Below, piece after piece: positions 54,468 to 64,000 of a stretch of DNA of 64,000 nucleotides. The stretch comes from Phoma sp. XZ068 (taxonomy: Eukaryota > Ascomycota > Dothideomycetes > Pleosporales > Didymellaceae), in contig ML240445.1 in assembly GCA_004835665.1 (NCBI GenBank), forward strand, positions 1,054,001 to 1,118,000. The letters run 5' to 3'. A program made the translations under genes and the position numbers. Positions within the stretch are counted from its first letter, which is position 1. Each line of letters starts with the position of its first letter. The notes under the pieces are model-generated. The model was not told the origin of the DNA and did no database searches. It saw only the letters and a list, made by a program, of their open reading frames with translations.

Positions 54468-55043
54468 TGTTACGATCCAACGAAAGCGGACACTCAAGCG
54501 ACCCAGCCAACAGGAACGGCCGGCCGCTCGATCCAGCCAGACCAATCAGACCCGCCAGCGTGGAGGTATCCCCGATGATTCGACCAGCAGACAAAGCGGT
54601 GCTCACTCCTTGGCGAGTGAGCAACCAAAGGAAAGCCTACAGCCTGATTCGCTCGTCCTGTAGAACAGGTACGGCGGGGTACGTTGACCGAGAGCCATGC
54701 AGCTCCTGATTCGCTCAAACAGTACTACCCTCTTGAATGCTGTATTCAAGGAGAGAGTACTACAGCTGTAGATAAATACCTCTAGACACTGTCCTTGGGA
54801 CGGTGTGTTCAACTTGACAATCTACCGTGTATTGCGTTCTCATCAACCCCCGATAACGGCTAGCCGTTATCCTATACCCTTGAGTGACCCATCCATACAT
54901 TGGGGTCCGCTCTAGCATACCCCTCGATAACGGCGAGCCGTTATCCTATACCTTCCGGTGACCTATCCTACCTCTGCCTGTACCCATCCCTGAGAACCAA
55001 CAGAACGACGTATCACGAGCTTTGCTTAGGTATAACTTCAACA
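54468..55043 (+). mobile_element. Solo LTR with perfect 5-bp target-site duplication
   Basis: Starts TGTTACGATCC and ends AACTTCAACA, i.e. TG...CA ends with short inverted TGTT/AACA termini, 576 nt. It is flanked on both sides by ATAGA (54463-54467 and 55044-55048), a 5-bp duplication of the kind made by retrotransposon integrase. G+C is high (40 of 60 in 54481-54540), in contrast to the AT-rich neighbourhood. It contains a perfect 20-bp palindrome at 54852-54871 (GATAACGG arms) and a near copy at 54926-54945. No primer-binding site or coding part is attached, so it is a solo LTR. Family (Gypsy or Copia) cannot be told. Confidence 0.78.
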
Positions 55044-55378
55044 ATAGATTAGAGTTTTATTTCTCTATTACTACTATACTAAGCTACTACCTTTAAGAGA
55101 GGTTAATAAATTAATATTATAAGGTTGTATAGTAATAAGTATAGTAATAGTAGAGGGACAGGTATAGATGTATTGATTTATGCTAAGCCTTCCGGCTTAG
55201 CGGCCTATTCTACTTCCGTACACGCGATATACACGTGACGCGCTAGGCCCGCGCAGGCGAAGCGCCGGCAACCCATCGTGTAGTCGCACCACAGTTAGTA
55301 TACTCCAACTTGTATGCTCCTGACACTAATATTATATACTAGGCTAGCTATACTAGAGGCTAACTTTTAAGTAGATAA
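55044..55378. other. AT-rich block (right)
   Basis: TA-rich up to about 55180, then mixed sequence with a short GC-rich piece (55190-55290), then AT-rich again up to the methyltransferase stop. No gene seen. Confidence 0.6.
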
Positions 55379-56311
55379 TCAAGAGCCAAGGGACTCACCC
55401 AGGTTTCTTCCCACCATACAAACTTGATCAAGCGTGTGATAAATGCCTTGATCAATCTCCTTCATCGCGCGCGTGTTCAAATCCTGAATCCTCTCCTCGG
55501 TCCACCCACTTCCCTCCACACTGACCAAAGACTGCAGAGTTTGCACAAAGCAGGTGATCGCATTCCTAGTTCCCTTATCTCTCAACTCCAAGCTTGAATC
55601 TTGCAGTCTATCCGTGGAGAACACATCTTCATGCACACCACTAAATCCCAAACTTCGCAAGACATCCTCCCTCCTAACGTTCCTAGGCTCCCGCATCATC
55701 ATTCCTATGACGATATCTTCTTTGTTACGAAAGGGCTCCAAGCCATCGAAAATCTCCTGACACGCAGCGCGAGACGTTCCAGCAACAGAATTGTACAAGC
55801 TGAAGTTGCACGAATCGATCCATTGGAGCCAGCCGCCTGGTTTCAGCAACGTCATGAGATTCTCGATGGCCTGAGCCCATGCTGTCCGTGTTGTTGCAAC
55901 ACTAACAAAGCGCACTGCGACTACATCGAATGTTCCCAATTCCGAGGCTGGGAAGGGTTGGAGCATATCTTGGACATGGAAGGACACATTCGGTGGCAAC
56001 GTTTTGAAGGCTGAAAATGCTGATGTTGAGACGTCGAAGCCTACAAATTGGCAAGTTGAAGGCAGACTTTTGGCAACATCTAAGAGCCAGATACCAGTTC
56101 CAGTCCCGACATCGGCTATCTTCAGGTTGGCTGAGCCGAGTGGGATGTTTGGGTGGATGAGAAAGCCAAACGTTTTGGTGGTTGCGATGTGTTGTTCGTC
56201 TAATCTTCATGGTTTTAGTCAGATCTATCACTGGAGAGACATCAATGCTTACCTCTCTGGTATTTCTTCACATGAGAATATTTCCGCATTGGAGTCTCGT
56301 GATTCTGCCAT
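55379..56311 (-). CDS. SAM-dependent methyltransferase (class I, LaeA/UMTA-like)
   Basis: Two exons (56311-56253, 56204-55379), 294 residues. The start MAESRDSNAEIFSCEEIPER joins LDEQHIATTKTFGFLIHPNI across a short intron. SAM-binding motif I is KIADVGTGTGIWLLDVAKSL, the acidic end of strand 2 is in CQFVGFDVSTSAF, and motif II/III follow in FDVVAVRFVSVATT and LMTLLKPGGWLQWIDS. The pattern (LDEQH..., DVGTGTGIW, LKPGGWLQW) is common in fungal secondary-metabolite and LaeA-like methyltransferases. Substrate unknown. It lies between the LTR block and a divergent HET gene; a TATA-like TTATATA is at 56382-56388. Confidence 0.88.
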
Positions 56312-56653
56312 CGCGATGTTGATGACACCGTGAAATTCTTCTTTCTATGTTGTAAGTAATCCTGGATTGGGGGCGACCGTTATATAGCCCAGTACTGTAG
56401 GTCACACTTGCAACTGGGTTGGTTTTCGTGTTCCAGGAACCAGCTCGGTTGATATAGAGATTTGGGCTACGCATGATTCCAAAGATGGTGGCGCCTGATT
56501 ACCTAATGTGGCTTGGAGACACCCCTCACCGGTGATACGCAGGCAGCAGCTGAGCTGAAAGGAGGGGAGGTGGTACGCCCTTGGCTCAGCCTTGCTGGAT
56601 ATTCAAAATCGGTGAGCATCTTTACCAATGTAGATCTTACATCAGCCTGCGAT
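56312..56653. promoter_or_regulatory. Divergent promoter region, methyltransferase / HET gene
   Basis: 342 nt between start codons. The minus-strand TATATAA at 56388-56382 lies about 70 nt before the methyltransferase ATG. In-frame codons upstream of the HET ATG at 56654 begin with TTG and are not taken as coding. Confidence 0.5.
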
Positions 56654-58789
56654 ATGGCACCCACACCGGTCTATGCAAGCTGCTACCAACCACTTCCATC
56701 TCGTTACGCCCGAGTCCTCGAACTACACGCTGGCGACCTATCTGACCCTTTGGTGGGGCATCTCATCATCCAGCCACTCGATGGCGAACCATACGAAGCG
56801 GTCTCCTATGTATGGGGTGGTGGCCCTGCTGAGTCCATGGCAGTTGACGGTGCGACGATTCGCATAAAATCCAATCTAAAGTCAGCACTCCAAACCTTCC
56901 GTTATTCGCGCGGGGCGGGCCGCGCCCGTCGCCTGTGGGTCGATAGCGTGTGCATCAACCAAGATGATATATCTGAGCGCACGTCGCAGGTGGTCATGAT
57001 GGATCTTATATTTGCTGGTGCTTCGCGCGTGCTCTGCTGGCTGGGCAGTGACGAGGACGGGCTGATGAGCTTCGCCATGGAAGTCATCCGTGGCGTCCTC
57101 AAAGACCCTGAAGCGGCACTACACCAGGCGCGGGTGTTGCTCCATGTTGATGACCCAGCGGAACACTATACGCTGTGCGAGGAAGACCAAGAGCAGTGCT
57201 TGAGAGAAGCGCAGAGATGGGCAGCCATAAAAGCCTTTTTCGACACCGAATACTTTCACCGTACCTGGATTGTGCAAGAACTTGGTCTAGCTCGCGAAGC
57301 CAAAATGATTTGCTCAAACAAGAGACAGAGTCTTATTGCACATCAGGATACATCAGGAGATCATGCGCTCAGACGTCTTGATAGTGCTCATACTCCAGAT
57401 CACGAGTTGGAGCTACGCTCCATTACATGGCCTCTCGTACGTGATTTCGTCAGATACATGGGATTTAACGGAGCCTCTTTAGAGACCCATCTTGACCTCA
57501 AGTGCTGGGTTGCTGCGCACATCTGTTTCGTCTGGGATACCAACGAGGATGGATCGCCGGCGTGCGACTTCCCCACTGCGTTGCACTGGGTGCGTATCAT
57601 GCGCGTTACGGATCCGCGCGACCGCATTTTCTCTCTTCTTGGCCATCCTTTGGCCATCATGAATGGCGAGATGGTCGTCAAGCCAGATTATACTGTCACC
57701 CGTGGAACGGTTTACACCAGGCTCGCCGCCAGCCTCATCCGGAACACCAACAAGCTCTACATCCTGACCCTAGTCGACCATGAAAGTGATGAAAGCATGA
57801 AACATCTAAATTGGGACGCAAGTGACGATGCTAGAATGCCTAGTTGGGTGCCCGACTGGCACTCAATCAATAGGACCACGCCTTTGCCTTATCCCAACAC
57901 CCCTGCGCCATATGAAGATGATAAGATACTCATTCAAGGTTCATTAGATAACGTGACAGGGCAGCCAATGTCGCGTTTACTCGTCCACGGGTGGATAGTG
58001 GATAAGGTCGAAGCTATCTCACACATGATGGAAACAACAGACTTTCCTGTCACCAACTTATCGAGAGAGAGCACGAAAAAAAACCCTTTCTATCTAAGCC
58101 GGCTCTGGGAGCTGGCATATCCATCGCAGGAACCTCACAACAGAGATCCGATCGAGGTTTTAGACCATCTCTCGCTCGCTTTAGCAGACGGTTTGCATGA
58201 CAACCATGCTCAAGAACTTGCAGAAGGAGAAGACCACAGTTCCAAGAATGCCACTATACCAGGCAGAGCACAGGACATACATCGGCGCTCGTTTGCTAGA
58301 TACGTTCTGGATTATCATGAACTACTCGAGGATACGACTGCCAGAGTTCCACCATCCGAGGTTGGATCGGTGTTCAGCACAGCTGCATCATTCCGTAGGC
58401 CGAGCAAAATTCTTCCCCCGAGGTCGCTTTATGCTAGCCTTCCCGAATTTGCACAGACAGAAATGCAACGCCGCGCGGCTAATTCAAGCAGTCTACAATT
58501 TGTGCAGGATATAACGTGGGTAGCCATGTGTCGTGTCATCTTTCGAACTTCTACTGGCCTGATTGGAATGGGTCCACGTGTGATGCTACCGGGCGATTTG
58601 ATTTGTCGTGTACGCGGGAGTCAGGTGCTTATGGTGTTGCGAGAGATTTCTCGGGGTGACAGTAGCGACGGACCTCCCGAAATGCATTGTATGCATGTTG
58701 GACCATGTATCGTCCCAGAGCGCATGGTGTCTGGAAAAGCAGATGGCAGCGACTTCGGTGAGATCGAGAAGGATTTCGTTCTTCATTGA
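56654..58789 (+). CDS. HET-domain (heterokaryon incompatibility) protein
   Basis: Single exon, 711 residues from ATG 56654. HET domain residues about 44-210: PYEAVSYVWGGGPAESMAVD, RARRLWVDSVCINQDDISER, ASRVLCWLGSDEDGL, FHRTWIVQELGLAREAKMIC. The region to about 360 (IMRVTDPRDRIFSLLGHPLA, KPDYTVTRGTVYTRLAASLI) is the usual post-HET segment, with the DPRDRIFSLLG motif. The C-terminus carries WVAMCRVIFRTSTGLIGMGP and a CRVRGSQVLMVLRE strand pair common in this class. It belongs to the HET-6-like group, unlike the HTWG-type proteins at 17350 and 43655. Intact, no introns. Role: probable allorecognition cell-death factor. Confidence 0.9.
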   Translation: MAPTPVYASCYQPLPSRYARVLELHAGDLSDPLVGHLIIQPLDGEPYEAVSYVWGGGPAESMAVDGATIRIKSNLKSALQTFRYSRGAGRARRLWVDSVCINQDDISERTSQVVMMDLIFAGASRVLCWLGSDEDGLMSFAMEVIRGVLKDPEAALHQARVLLHVDDPAEHYTLCEEDQEQCLREAQRWAAIKAFFDTEYFHRTWIVQELGLAREAKMICSNKRQSLIAHQDTSGDHALRRLDSAHTPDHELELRSITWPLVRDFVRYMGFNGASLETHLDLKCWVAAHICFVWDTNEDGSPACDFPTALHWVRIMRVTDPRDRIFSLLGHPLAIMNGEMVVKPDYTVTRGTVYTRLAASLIRNTNKLYILTLVDHESDESMKHLNWDASDDARMPSWVPDWHSINRTTPLPYPNTPAPYEDDKILIQGSLDNVTGQPMSRLLVHGWIVDKVEAISHMMETTDFPVTNLSRESTKKNPFYLSRLWELAYPSQEPHNRDPIEVLDHLSLALADGLHDNHAQELAEGEDHSSKNATIPGRAQDIHRRSFARYVLDYHELLEDTTARVPPSEVGSVFSTAASFRRPSKILPPRSLYASLPEFAQTEMQRRAANSSSLQFVQDITWVAMCRVIFRTSTGLIGMGPRVMLPGDLICRVRGSQVLMVLREISRGDSSDGPPEMHCMHVGPCIVPERMVSGKADGSDFGEIEKDFVLH

Positions 58790-59526
58790 GGCACGATGTA
58801 CAAACAAATGAAGTGCACTTACCCCAGCATCACTGGCCAACTCGACAGCTACCAGTCAATCCCCTACAATCTCTTCACAGACACGATCAATTGGCCCGAT
58901 AGGCAATTCGCGGCACGACATCTGTTGCATCTGGGTCTAACTAAGCGATAGTAATAATTCTAAGAGAACCGATAATGCGAATAGAGAGGAAGGCCAGGAA
59001 CAGAAATGGATATTGTCCCCATGCACTTTAATTCTTTCGCTTCAAGTGTTTCGGTGTTCATGACGAGCCCGCCTTGCAGAGCACGTCCTGGAAGGTATAA
59101 TGAGAGTCGTACTTAGCTGAGGGCAGCGATACCTAGAACATGTCATTTGAACAATTTCGATCATGAATATCGTAGCTGGTTATAAACGCCGTTCTCTAGC
59201 CGCATGAAGCATTATACCTGCGAGCGAAGAGGACGAATGATGAAGTATATCAATTATTTTGGTTAGGCAATATTCATTTCGTGTCGTCGTCTTACTTTGT
59301 TCTGGGTCCATTCCTCATCTAACCCAAATCCTAGTAAGTGTGTAGGTAGAAAGCAGAAGTTGTTGCTAAAAGGCTCATAGTAGACGTGGACGTGTCTCAT
59401 GCACTCATCACTAATGTTGCGCGACTGACATCAGGCCACCCAAATTGTGTTCCCGTATTCCAAACCAACTCCAATAGGCTATCTCAGTCTGTCCTTCTGG
59501 AATATGCTGCTGAATACCTTTGGGAT
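58790..59526. other. Intergenic between convergent genes
   Basis: About 740 nt, 3' flanks of the HET gene and the F-box gene. Nothing recognised. Confidence 0.45.
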
Positions 59527-60363
59527 TCAGTCATTATCTCCTAGTCGATACATGTGGTCCCTCCGATAATCGCTAAAGCTTGACTCGATGCGCCTTTGCA
59601 CAAGCGTGAAGAAGTCTTCCATTGTGATTCCACCCTCGACAGTGTATGGCGTCCAGGCTTTGCAGCGGTACGAAGGATCGAATGTAAAGTCGCAATCCAT
59701 CGTGATGGTCTGCGCTGGCGGTTGGGAGATCAGCATCTTCCTCCAAATTGCATCAGGCAGAGATCGGGCAGCCCGGCAGAGCGCGGCAGGATCTCTGCGA
59801 TGAAGGTGGGCTGATCTGAGGTCAGAGGTGAAACCATCCCTACTGGACTGTGTGCTTAAGTGGTGCGTAGAGCGAAACATGCTCTGAAGGATGGGGTTGA
59901 ACACGATGGCATCTGTGCGCAGTTTTGCTCGATGGAGCTTGGGTGGGTGGCTATACGGCTTGCCACCATCGATCCAGAAAATCGGTTGCTGTTGGGGCTC
60001 GTCTGCGCGAACTCTTCGTGTATCTATGACGAGCTTGAAGACAAGTGCTGGACCATCGCTGGGGTCCTCGACATTCGCGCTGAGAAACAGGGCCTGTTGC
60101 AGCCGCGGAGATCGAGAGATGGCTGCGTTCCAGTACGTTGAGACCCGTAGACATCGGGCCAGCGTCCAAAAGTCAAGGTGACTTAGGATAGCTTCTAATA
60201 ATTCAGTGGGCAAGGGACCCAAGGCGGCGCATGCAGCGTTGCTCTCATAGGACACAGGTGTACGACCAGCGTCCTGCTCCTCAAGCACCGAGTCCTGTAC
60301 GGCATCGCGGTAGCCATGTCGAAGGTATTGGCAAATAGAATCGGCGTAAGCAGCGCGGCGCAT
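59527..60363 (-). CDS. F-box protein
   Basis: Single exon, 278 residues. The F-box sits at about residues 48-90: LGPLPTELLEAILSHLDFWT, LARCLRVSTYWNAAISRSPR. The rest (ALFLSANVEDPSDGP, VFNPILQSMFRSTHHLS, and the end MEDFFTLVQRRIESSFSDYR) matches the layout of a frequent Pleosporales F-box family whose members pair the box with a short C-terminal domain. F-box proteins bring substrates to SCF ubiquitin ligases; the substrate is unknown. Divergent from the F-box-like gene at 60868. Confidence 0.83.
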   Translation of the reverse strand: MRRAAYADSICQYLRHGYRDAVQDSVLEEQDAGRTPVSYESNAACAALGPLPTELLEAILSHLDFWTLARCLRVSTYWNAAISRSPRLQQALFLSANVEDPSDGPALVFKLVIDTRRVRADEPQQQPIFWIDGGKPYSHPPKLHRAKLRTDAIVFNPILQSMFRSTHHLSTQSSRDGFTSDLRSAHLHRRDPAALCRAARSLPDAIWRKMLISQPPAQTITMDCDFTFDPSYRCKAWTPYTVEGGITMEDFFTLVQRRIESSFSDYRRDHMYRLGDND

Positions 60364-60867
60364 CGCAGGAATAGAAAAGAATCATAGACACACGCACAAG
60401 CGTGTCTACAGAGCACTGCACTGCGAAACAGGCCCTCATTGATATCGCGATCAAAGTCAACCCCCGAAGGCAATCCAAATTGGATTAGTAGATGACTGCA
60501 TGTGCCGCCGTTACGCCTAGAGAGGCTATTGGTGGGTCTTCGGCCATTTCCCTCCTCGTACGCTGGTCAAACTGAGCAAATACTACTTCGATCCTCAGTG
60601 AGGTTTTGGAAATATGAAGATCGAGGAAAGATCGTCGGTGGGGAAGCGGTTATACGCCAAGATGTGAGCTGACTTAGCAAGAATTTAGCGTTCACTATAC
60701 GGCGGTCGTTCCAGCCAATCACCCGCGCGCCTGCGCTACCTCAGGCTACGCCCATCATACTGTAAGCTTTGCGATATGATCCACCGTTTGCAGCAACGTC
60801 AAACGCGCGCAACCGAGGCGCGCACGTGATTGCGTCATCTGTCGGCGTGCAACACCGTTCACTAGAA
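60364..60867. promoter_or_regulatory. Divergent promoter region of two F-box-type genes
   Basis: About 500 nt. An ATG at 60769 is in frame with the right-hand gene and would add 33 residues (MRYDPPFAATSN...). No TATA-like element stands out. Confidence 0.4.
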
Positions 60868-61750
60868 ATGTCGCTCGAAGCGCTACCACTCGAGGTACTC
60901 TTTCATGTCTTTGACTTCATATCAAGCCCTTTCCATCCAACCTCGTCCCCGTTTCATCCGCTCAACAGCCTCGCCGCAACAAGCAAGTACTTCGATTCGG
61001 CGGTGGAAGAGTACACACGTGCCCTGCTGAAGCAACACGCCAACTTCGCGCCCCAAAAGAAGTCCAAGACCTACACAAGCCGGAAGAAGTGGTTAGCAGA
61101 AACTTGTCAACTATGTTTTAAGAAGAGCAAAAGGCGATCCACGCTTTGGAACAATTTGACATGTTGTTTGGCGTGTGATAAGAAGTATTTTCCGAAAGTG
61201 GTACGCTCTACGATCTATATCTTCTAGAGTGGTTCACTGATAGCTTTTCAGACAATGACCAACGCCATCAAGCAATATCATCTTTCCAAGCTTGACATTT
61301 TCACACCTAACCGCCTGCATCCCACGCTCCCACCGCTAGCACATGGAGAATACCCAGTCATGGGCGGTGTCGCAACCAGTGCGTACAGCCATCTCAATAT
61401 CATTAGGTGATTTTACTAATAACTCAGTGATATATGAGCCAGATCTCATCGCGCGACAAGACCACATTCATGGACAGCTCAGCACGGTGGACAGAGTTGA
61501 CACGCATTTACGCAAACGTGTCAGGCGGCATGATACAATGATGGCGCACATGGAAGTCGCGTATTCTACCGCTGGCAATATATGGTATCAAAATCCACGA
61601 GCTCGGAAAGAAGGGGAAGAGAAGCCAGGAAGAGCCAGTATGGGGACAAAAGAGAGCCGAGAAGAGTTCGTGCGAAAAGGACTTGCACATGAGCGGGCTA
61701 CGATGCGTATGAAAGGCAGTTCAGAAGAGATAGCCATAGAGCTTGAATGA
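60868..61750 (+). CDS. F-box-like protein with Cys4 region
   Basis: Three exons (60868-61200, 61252-61378, 61428-61750), 260 residues. It starts MSLEALPLEVLFHVFDFISS, an F-box, then LNSLAATSKYFDSAVEEYTR. A Cys-rich part (ETCQLCFKKSKRR, LTCCLACDKKYFPK) suggests a bound zinc. Across intron 1 it reads VTMTNAIKQYHLSKLDIFTP and across intron 2 GGVATMIYEPDLIARQDHIH; both joins keep frame. The end is charged and helical (GTKESREEFVRKGLAHERAT). This combination occurs widely in fungal genomes without assigned role. Confidence 0.82.
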
Positions 61751-61913
61751 CCGAGCTGGGATTGGACACCACTGTGGTGTGGTTTTGGTTTGTCTCACGA
61801 CTGCAGACTATAGATCTTTAACGTTTGGCGTGCGCCTGTCCAAGAACCCTCCTCGAACGTAGGAAGCAACCCGATTGCTTCTAAAACATTACTCGCGGTC
61901 TCCTTCTCCAAAA

Positions 61914-64000
61914 TCAACACAGTTCGACTTTCCGCGTCTGGAAGGTGGTCTGAGAAGCGAGGTTCTGACCGACAGCGGGGACACAAGCCAACTCGACTAC
62001 TTCATATCGCCCTTCTGAAGCAGGCCTAATGATGAGATGCGTCTCACTTCCTTCGAAACCGACGAGAACATCATTATCGCGGATCTTACTAGTCGACGTG
62101 CCCAAAAGGCCATTGCTACACGCAAAAGCTACGCACCCGGCCTGCGCAGTCTCAGCTATCAGATCCACCGCTTCCTGAAGTGCATTGTCTCTGTACTTCG
62201 GGTGTGAGGTCAGTGCAGCTCTGATCTTTCCTATATTTGGTTCGCTTCCTTGGTCCTCATAACGCCCACTGGAGAGATTACTGCAAAGGCCAGAGGAATC
62301 ATCAGGAAGGCCGGCTACATCTTTTTCTAAGCAGTCTTGCGCTGTAACAGGACGTCGGCTTGAAACTTCATATACTGCATCTCGAATGATTTGAACCACT
62401 TGGGACTTATCTGAGGAGGCTGTAGCCATCGGCACGCGTTCGCTATCCCTTCTCTGGAGGTGTAATAGAATAGCGCAGATCAAGACCTCGATATACATGC
62501 GCAAGTCAGACTGGGGTCCAATACCGAGATTTCCAAGTTTTGATAAACACTTGCATATCTCTGCAGCTTCGCTTGCAGGGTGATCATATCGAGCTATTTG
62601 CTTCCATTTATCTGGATAATCCACTTGCACTGTGCTGATGTGTCCACAGAATTTGACTGTTGTGGTCAAGATATGCTGGCCATTTTTGCTTCGAGTGAAG
62701 TTGAATGCTTTCTGACTTGTTTTGCGCGCGATCGGAAAATAATGAGTATCGAAATTCGCCCTAGACCAGTCGACAATCCAGGAAGACCATTCTTGATGGT
62801 CGACCAAGGCCGGACGCCATCGCGCTGCCAAAGCTAGCATGCGTGGGCCTGCATAGTTTGTGAACAGTGCCGTAGCCTCTGCAAATACATCTGTACTGGT
62901 CAAAGAATAGTTTGGGTGCATGTTGACAGGCTCCCATTTGTCGAGCCGTGCAATGCTGATAAGTGCAAAGAACATGTCTCGAAGGTCAGTCGCGTGAAGG
63001 TGCATCCTGCTACTGCGAATGTTGTAGAATAAATCCCAGAGTGTGCCAAGTCCGTGGTCAGGATCATCGGCCAGTTTGCAGTTAGCAATAGCTTTCTGCC
63101 GAAGTCGAGCAGTGTAGAGTTTCAAGGCGGGGACGTCAGCTAGAATGTAGAAATTCTTTTTGTTGTACCCCAGCGTCTTCAGGCTTGGAGAGTCGGAGCC
63201 AGAGTGGCGATTGAGTGTCGATTGGAGTTGCTCGAACGAAAGAGTCAGATAAGTCTCATGGAACCTTATGCTAGCAAGAAAGTCTTCTGCAGAGAAAGTC
63301 TGATGTCCACATACAAACACAGGATTCGGGGAGAGCAACAGCTCCTGGAGCACCCATGTTCGGCTCCACCAAGCATTTTGCACGAGTGCCACAAGTACAC
63401 TGCATGGTCCTACCCCTAGTTCTTTTTGAGCATTGTAAGCAAAACGATCAAAAAGGGGTTTGTAGTATGCATCCGGGGGTTCAGAACGCCACTGCTCATA
63501 GCGGAATTCGAAGGTGTCGGCGCCTGAATCTCTGACAAGATCCATAATCCCATAGCGGAGGGCTTCTTGTCCGCAGGCAATGAATGTGGCAAGATTTTCA
63601 TCATCGCTGGTCATGTCTCCAAGATAAATAAGTGTCTTTTGTGCCTTAGAGTAGATCTCGTCCATAATCTGCACCTGGTAACTTTTCTCTTCGTTATCAT
63701 CCTGATTGATACAAACGGCATCTACCCAGATGGGCGGCTAAGAGAATTAGACTTTTCTTTCTGATACATCGTACTGGAGGCTCACTGGTGCCAAGTGGTC
63801 TGCGAAGACGTTGAGCAGTGCCGTGTGTAGGTTTGCTGCAATTGGCACTTGCATTCCATTGTCGAGGCTAATAGCCGATATAGCAGCAGGATTGCCCCAA
63901 ACATATGACAAAGCAATGTAATCGACGGCGTACAGAAGCGATGTATGTTCGATACGACCTATCAATGCACCACTGACATTTGGTTCTGTTTCACGCAAAG
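61914..64000 (-). CDS. HET-domain protein, 5' end beyond the window
   Basis: The gene enters from the right edge. Exon A (to 63772) carries VDYIALSYVWGNPAAISAIS. An intron (GTGAGC...TTAG, about 63771-63729) joins LAP to PPIWVDAVCINQDD. The second exon continues KAQKTLIYLGDMTSDDENLA, WWSRTWVLQELLLSPNPVFV, then a long post-HET region with DLRDMFFALISIARL. It stops at 61914 (RKVELC). An overlapping frame downstream (EKETASNVLEAIGLLPTFEE to 61795) could be an alternative C-terminus if a further small intron is spliced near 61965; I could not decide. HET-6-like class, as at 56654. About 620 residues visible. Confidence 0.82.

Noticed and set aside
53983..54812. Open frames inside the inverted LTR arms
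   Set aside because: The same peptide-like strings recur in both arms because the DNA is repeated; LTRs are not expected to code.
1..64000. CRISPR arrays, bacterial operons, riboswitches, rRNA or clear tRNA genes
   Set aside because: Nothing of the kind was seen; the genome is eukaryotic. tRNA genes were looked for only by eye, so a tRNAscan-type search could still find one.

Overview
The window is nuclear DNA of a filamentous ascomycete. Genes are split by short GT-AG introns (about 45-150 nt), housekeeping proteins are of fungal type, there are several heterokaryon-incompatibility (HET) loci, and a very AT-rich, RIP-like block surrounds retrotransposon LTRs. The gene families (HET proteins, expanded SRPK-like and other kinase-like families, small cysteine-rich secreted proteins) fit a Dothideomycete, probably Pleosporales. 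That placement is inference; no marker gene in the window settles the species. Exon coordinates were read by eye from splice signals and frame continuity, so single boundaries may be a few bases off.

Left half (1-42.7 kb): mostly conserved, intact genes. In order: a partial short-chain dehydrogenase; a CHORD-CS co-chaperone; a glutaredoxin-like protein; an HpcH/HpaI aldolase; an EGF-like secreted protein; a GPI-anchored Ser/Ala-rich wall protein; kynurenine formamidase; a mitochondrial stomatin-like (SLP2) protein; two SRPK-like kinases; a beta-hydroxyacid dehydrogenase; vacuolar endopolyphosphatase; the CHD1 chromatin remodeller divergent from RLI1/ABCE1; a SprT/Spartan protease; and a large TBC Rab-GAP. 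An accessory patch at 15.4-20 kb interrupts this: a decayed kinase-like gene, an intact HET protein with a C-terminal VCBS/FG-GAP-like repeat array, and a gene carrying a single premature stop.

Right half (43-64 kb): an accessory, rearranged region. It holds a pogo/Fot1-type transposase remnant abutting a HET-NACHT (NLR-like) pseudogene that has lost its N-terminus; a kinase-like gene with a frameshift and a substituted catalytic Asp; an isolated N-terminal HET fragment; two small secreted six-cysteine proteins; two solo LTRs in inverted orientation (one with a perfect 5-bp target duplication) inside AT-rich DNA; a SAM methyltransferase; two intact HET genes; and two F-box-type genes. HET and NLR-like genes take part in non-self recognition and programmed cell death, and this half has the features of a fast-evolving compartment: pseudogenes, transposons, AT-rich blocks and candidate effectors.

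The most unusual item is the 542-residue protein at 17350-18978. A HET domain is joined directly to at least four and a half tandem repeats of about 57 residues with Asp-rich calcium-loop-like motifs, with no NACHT or NB-ARC module between them.
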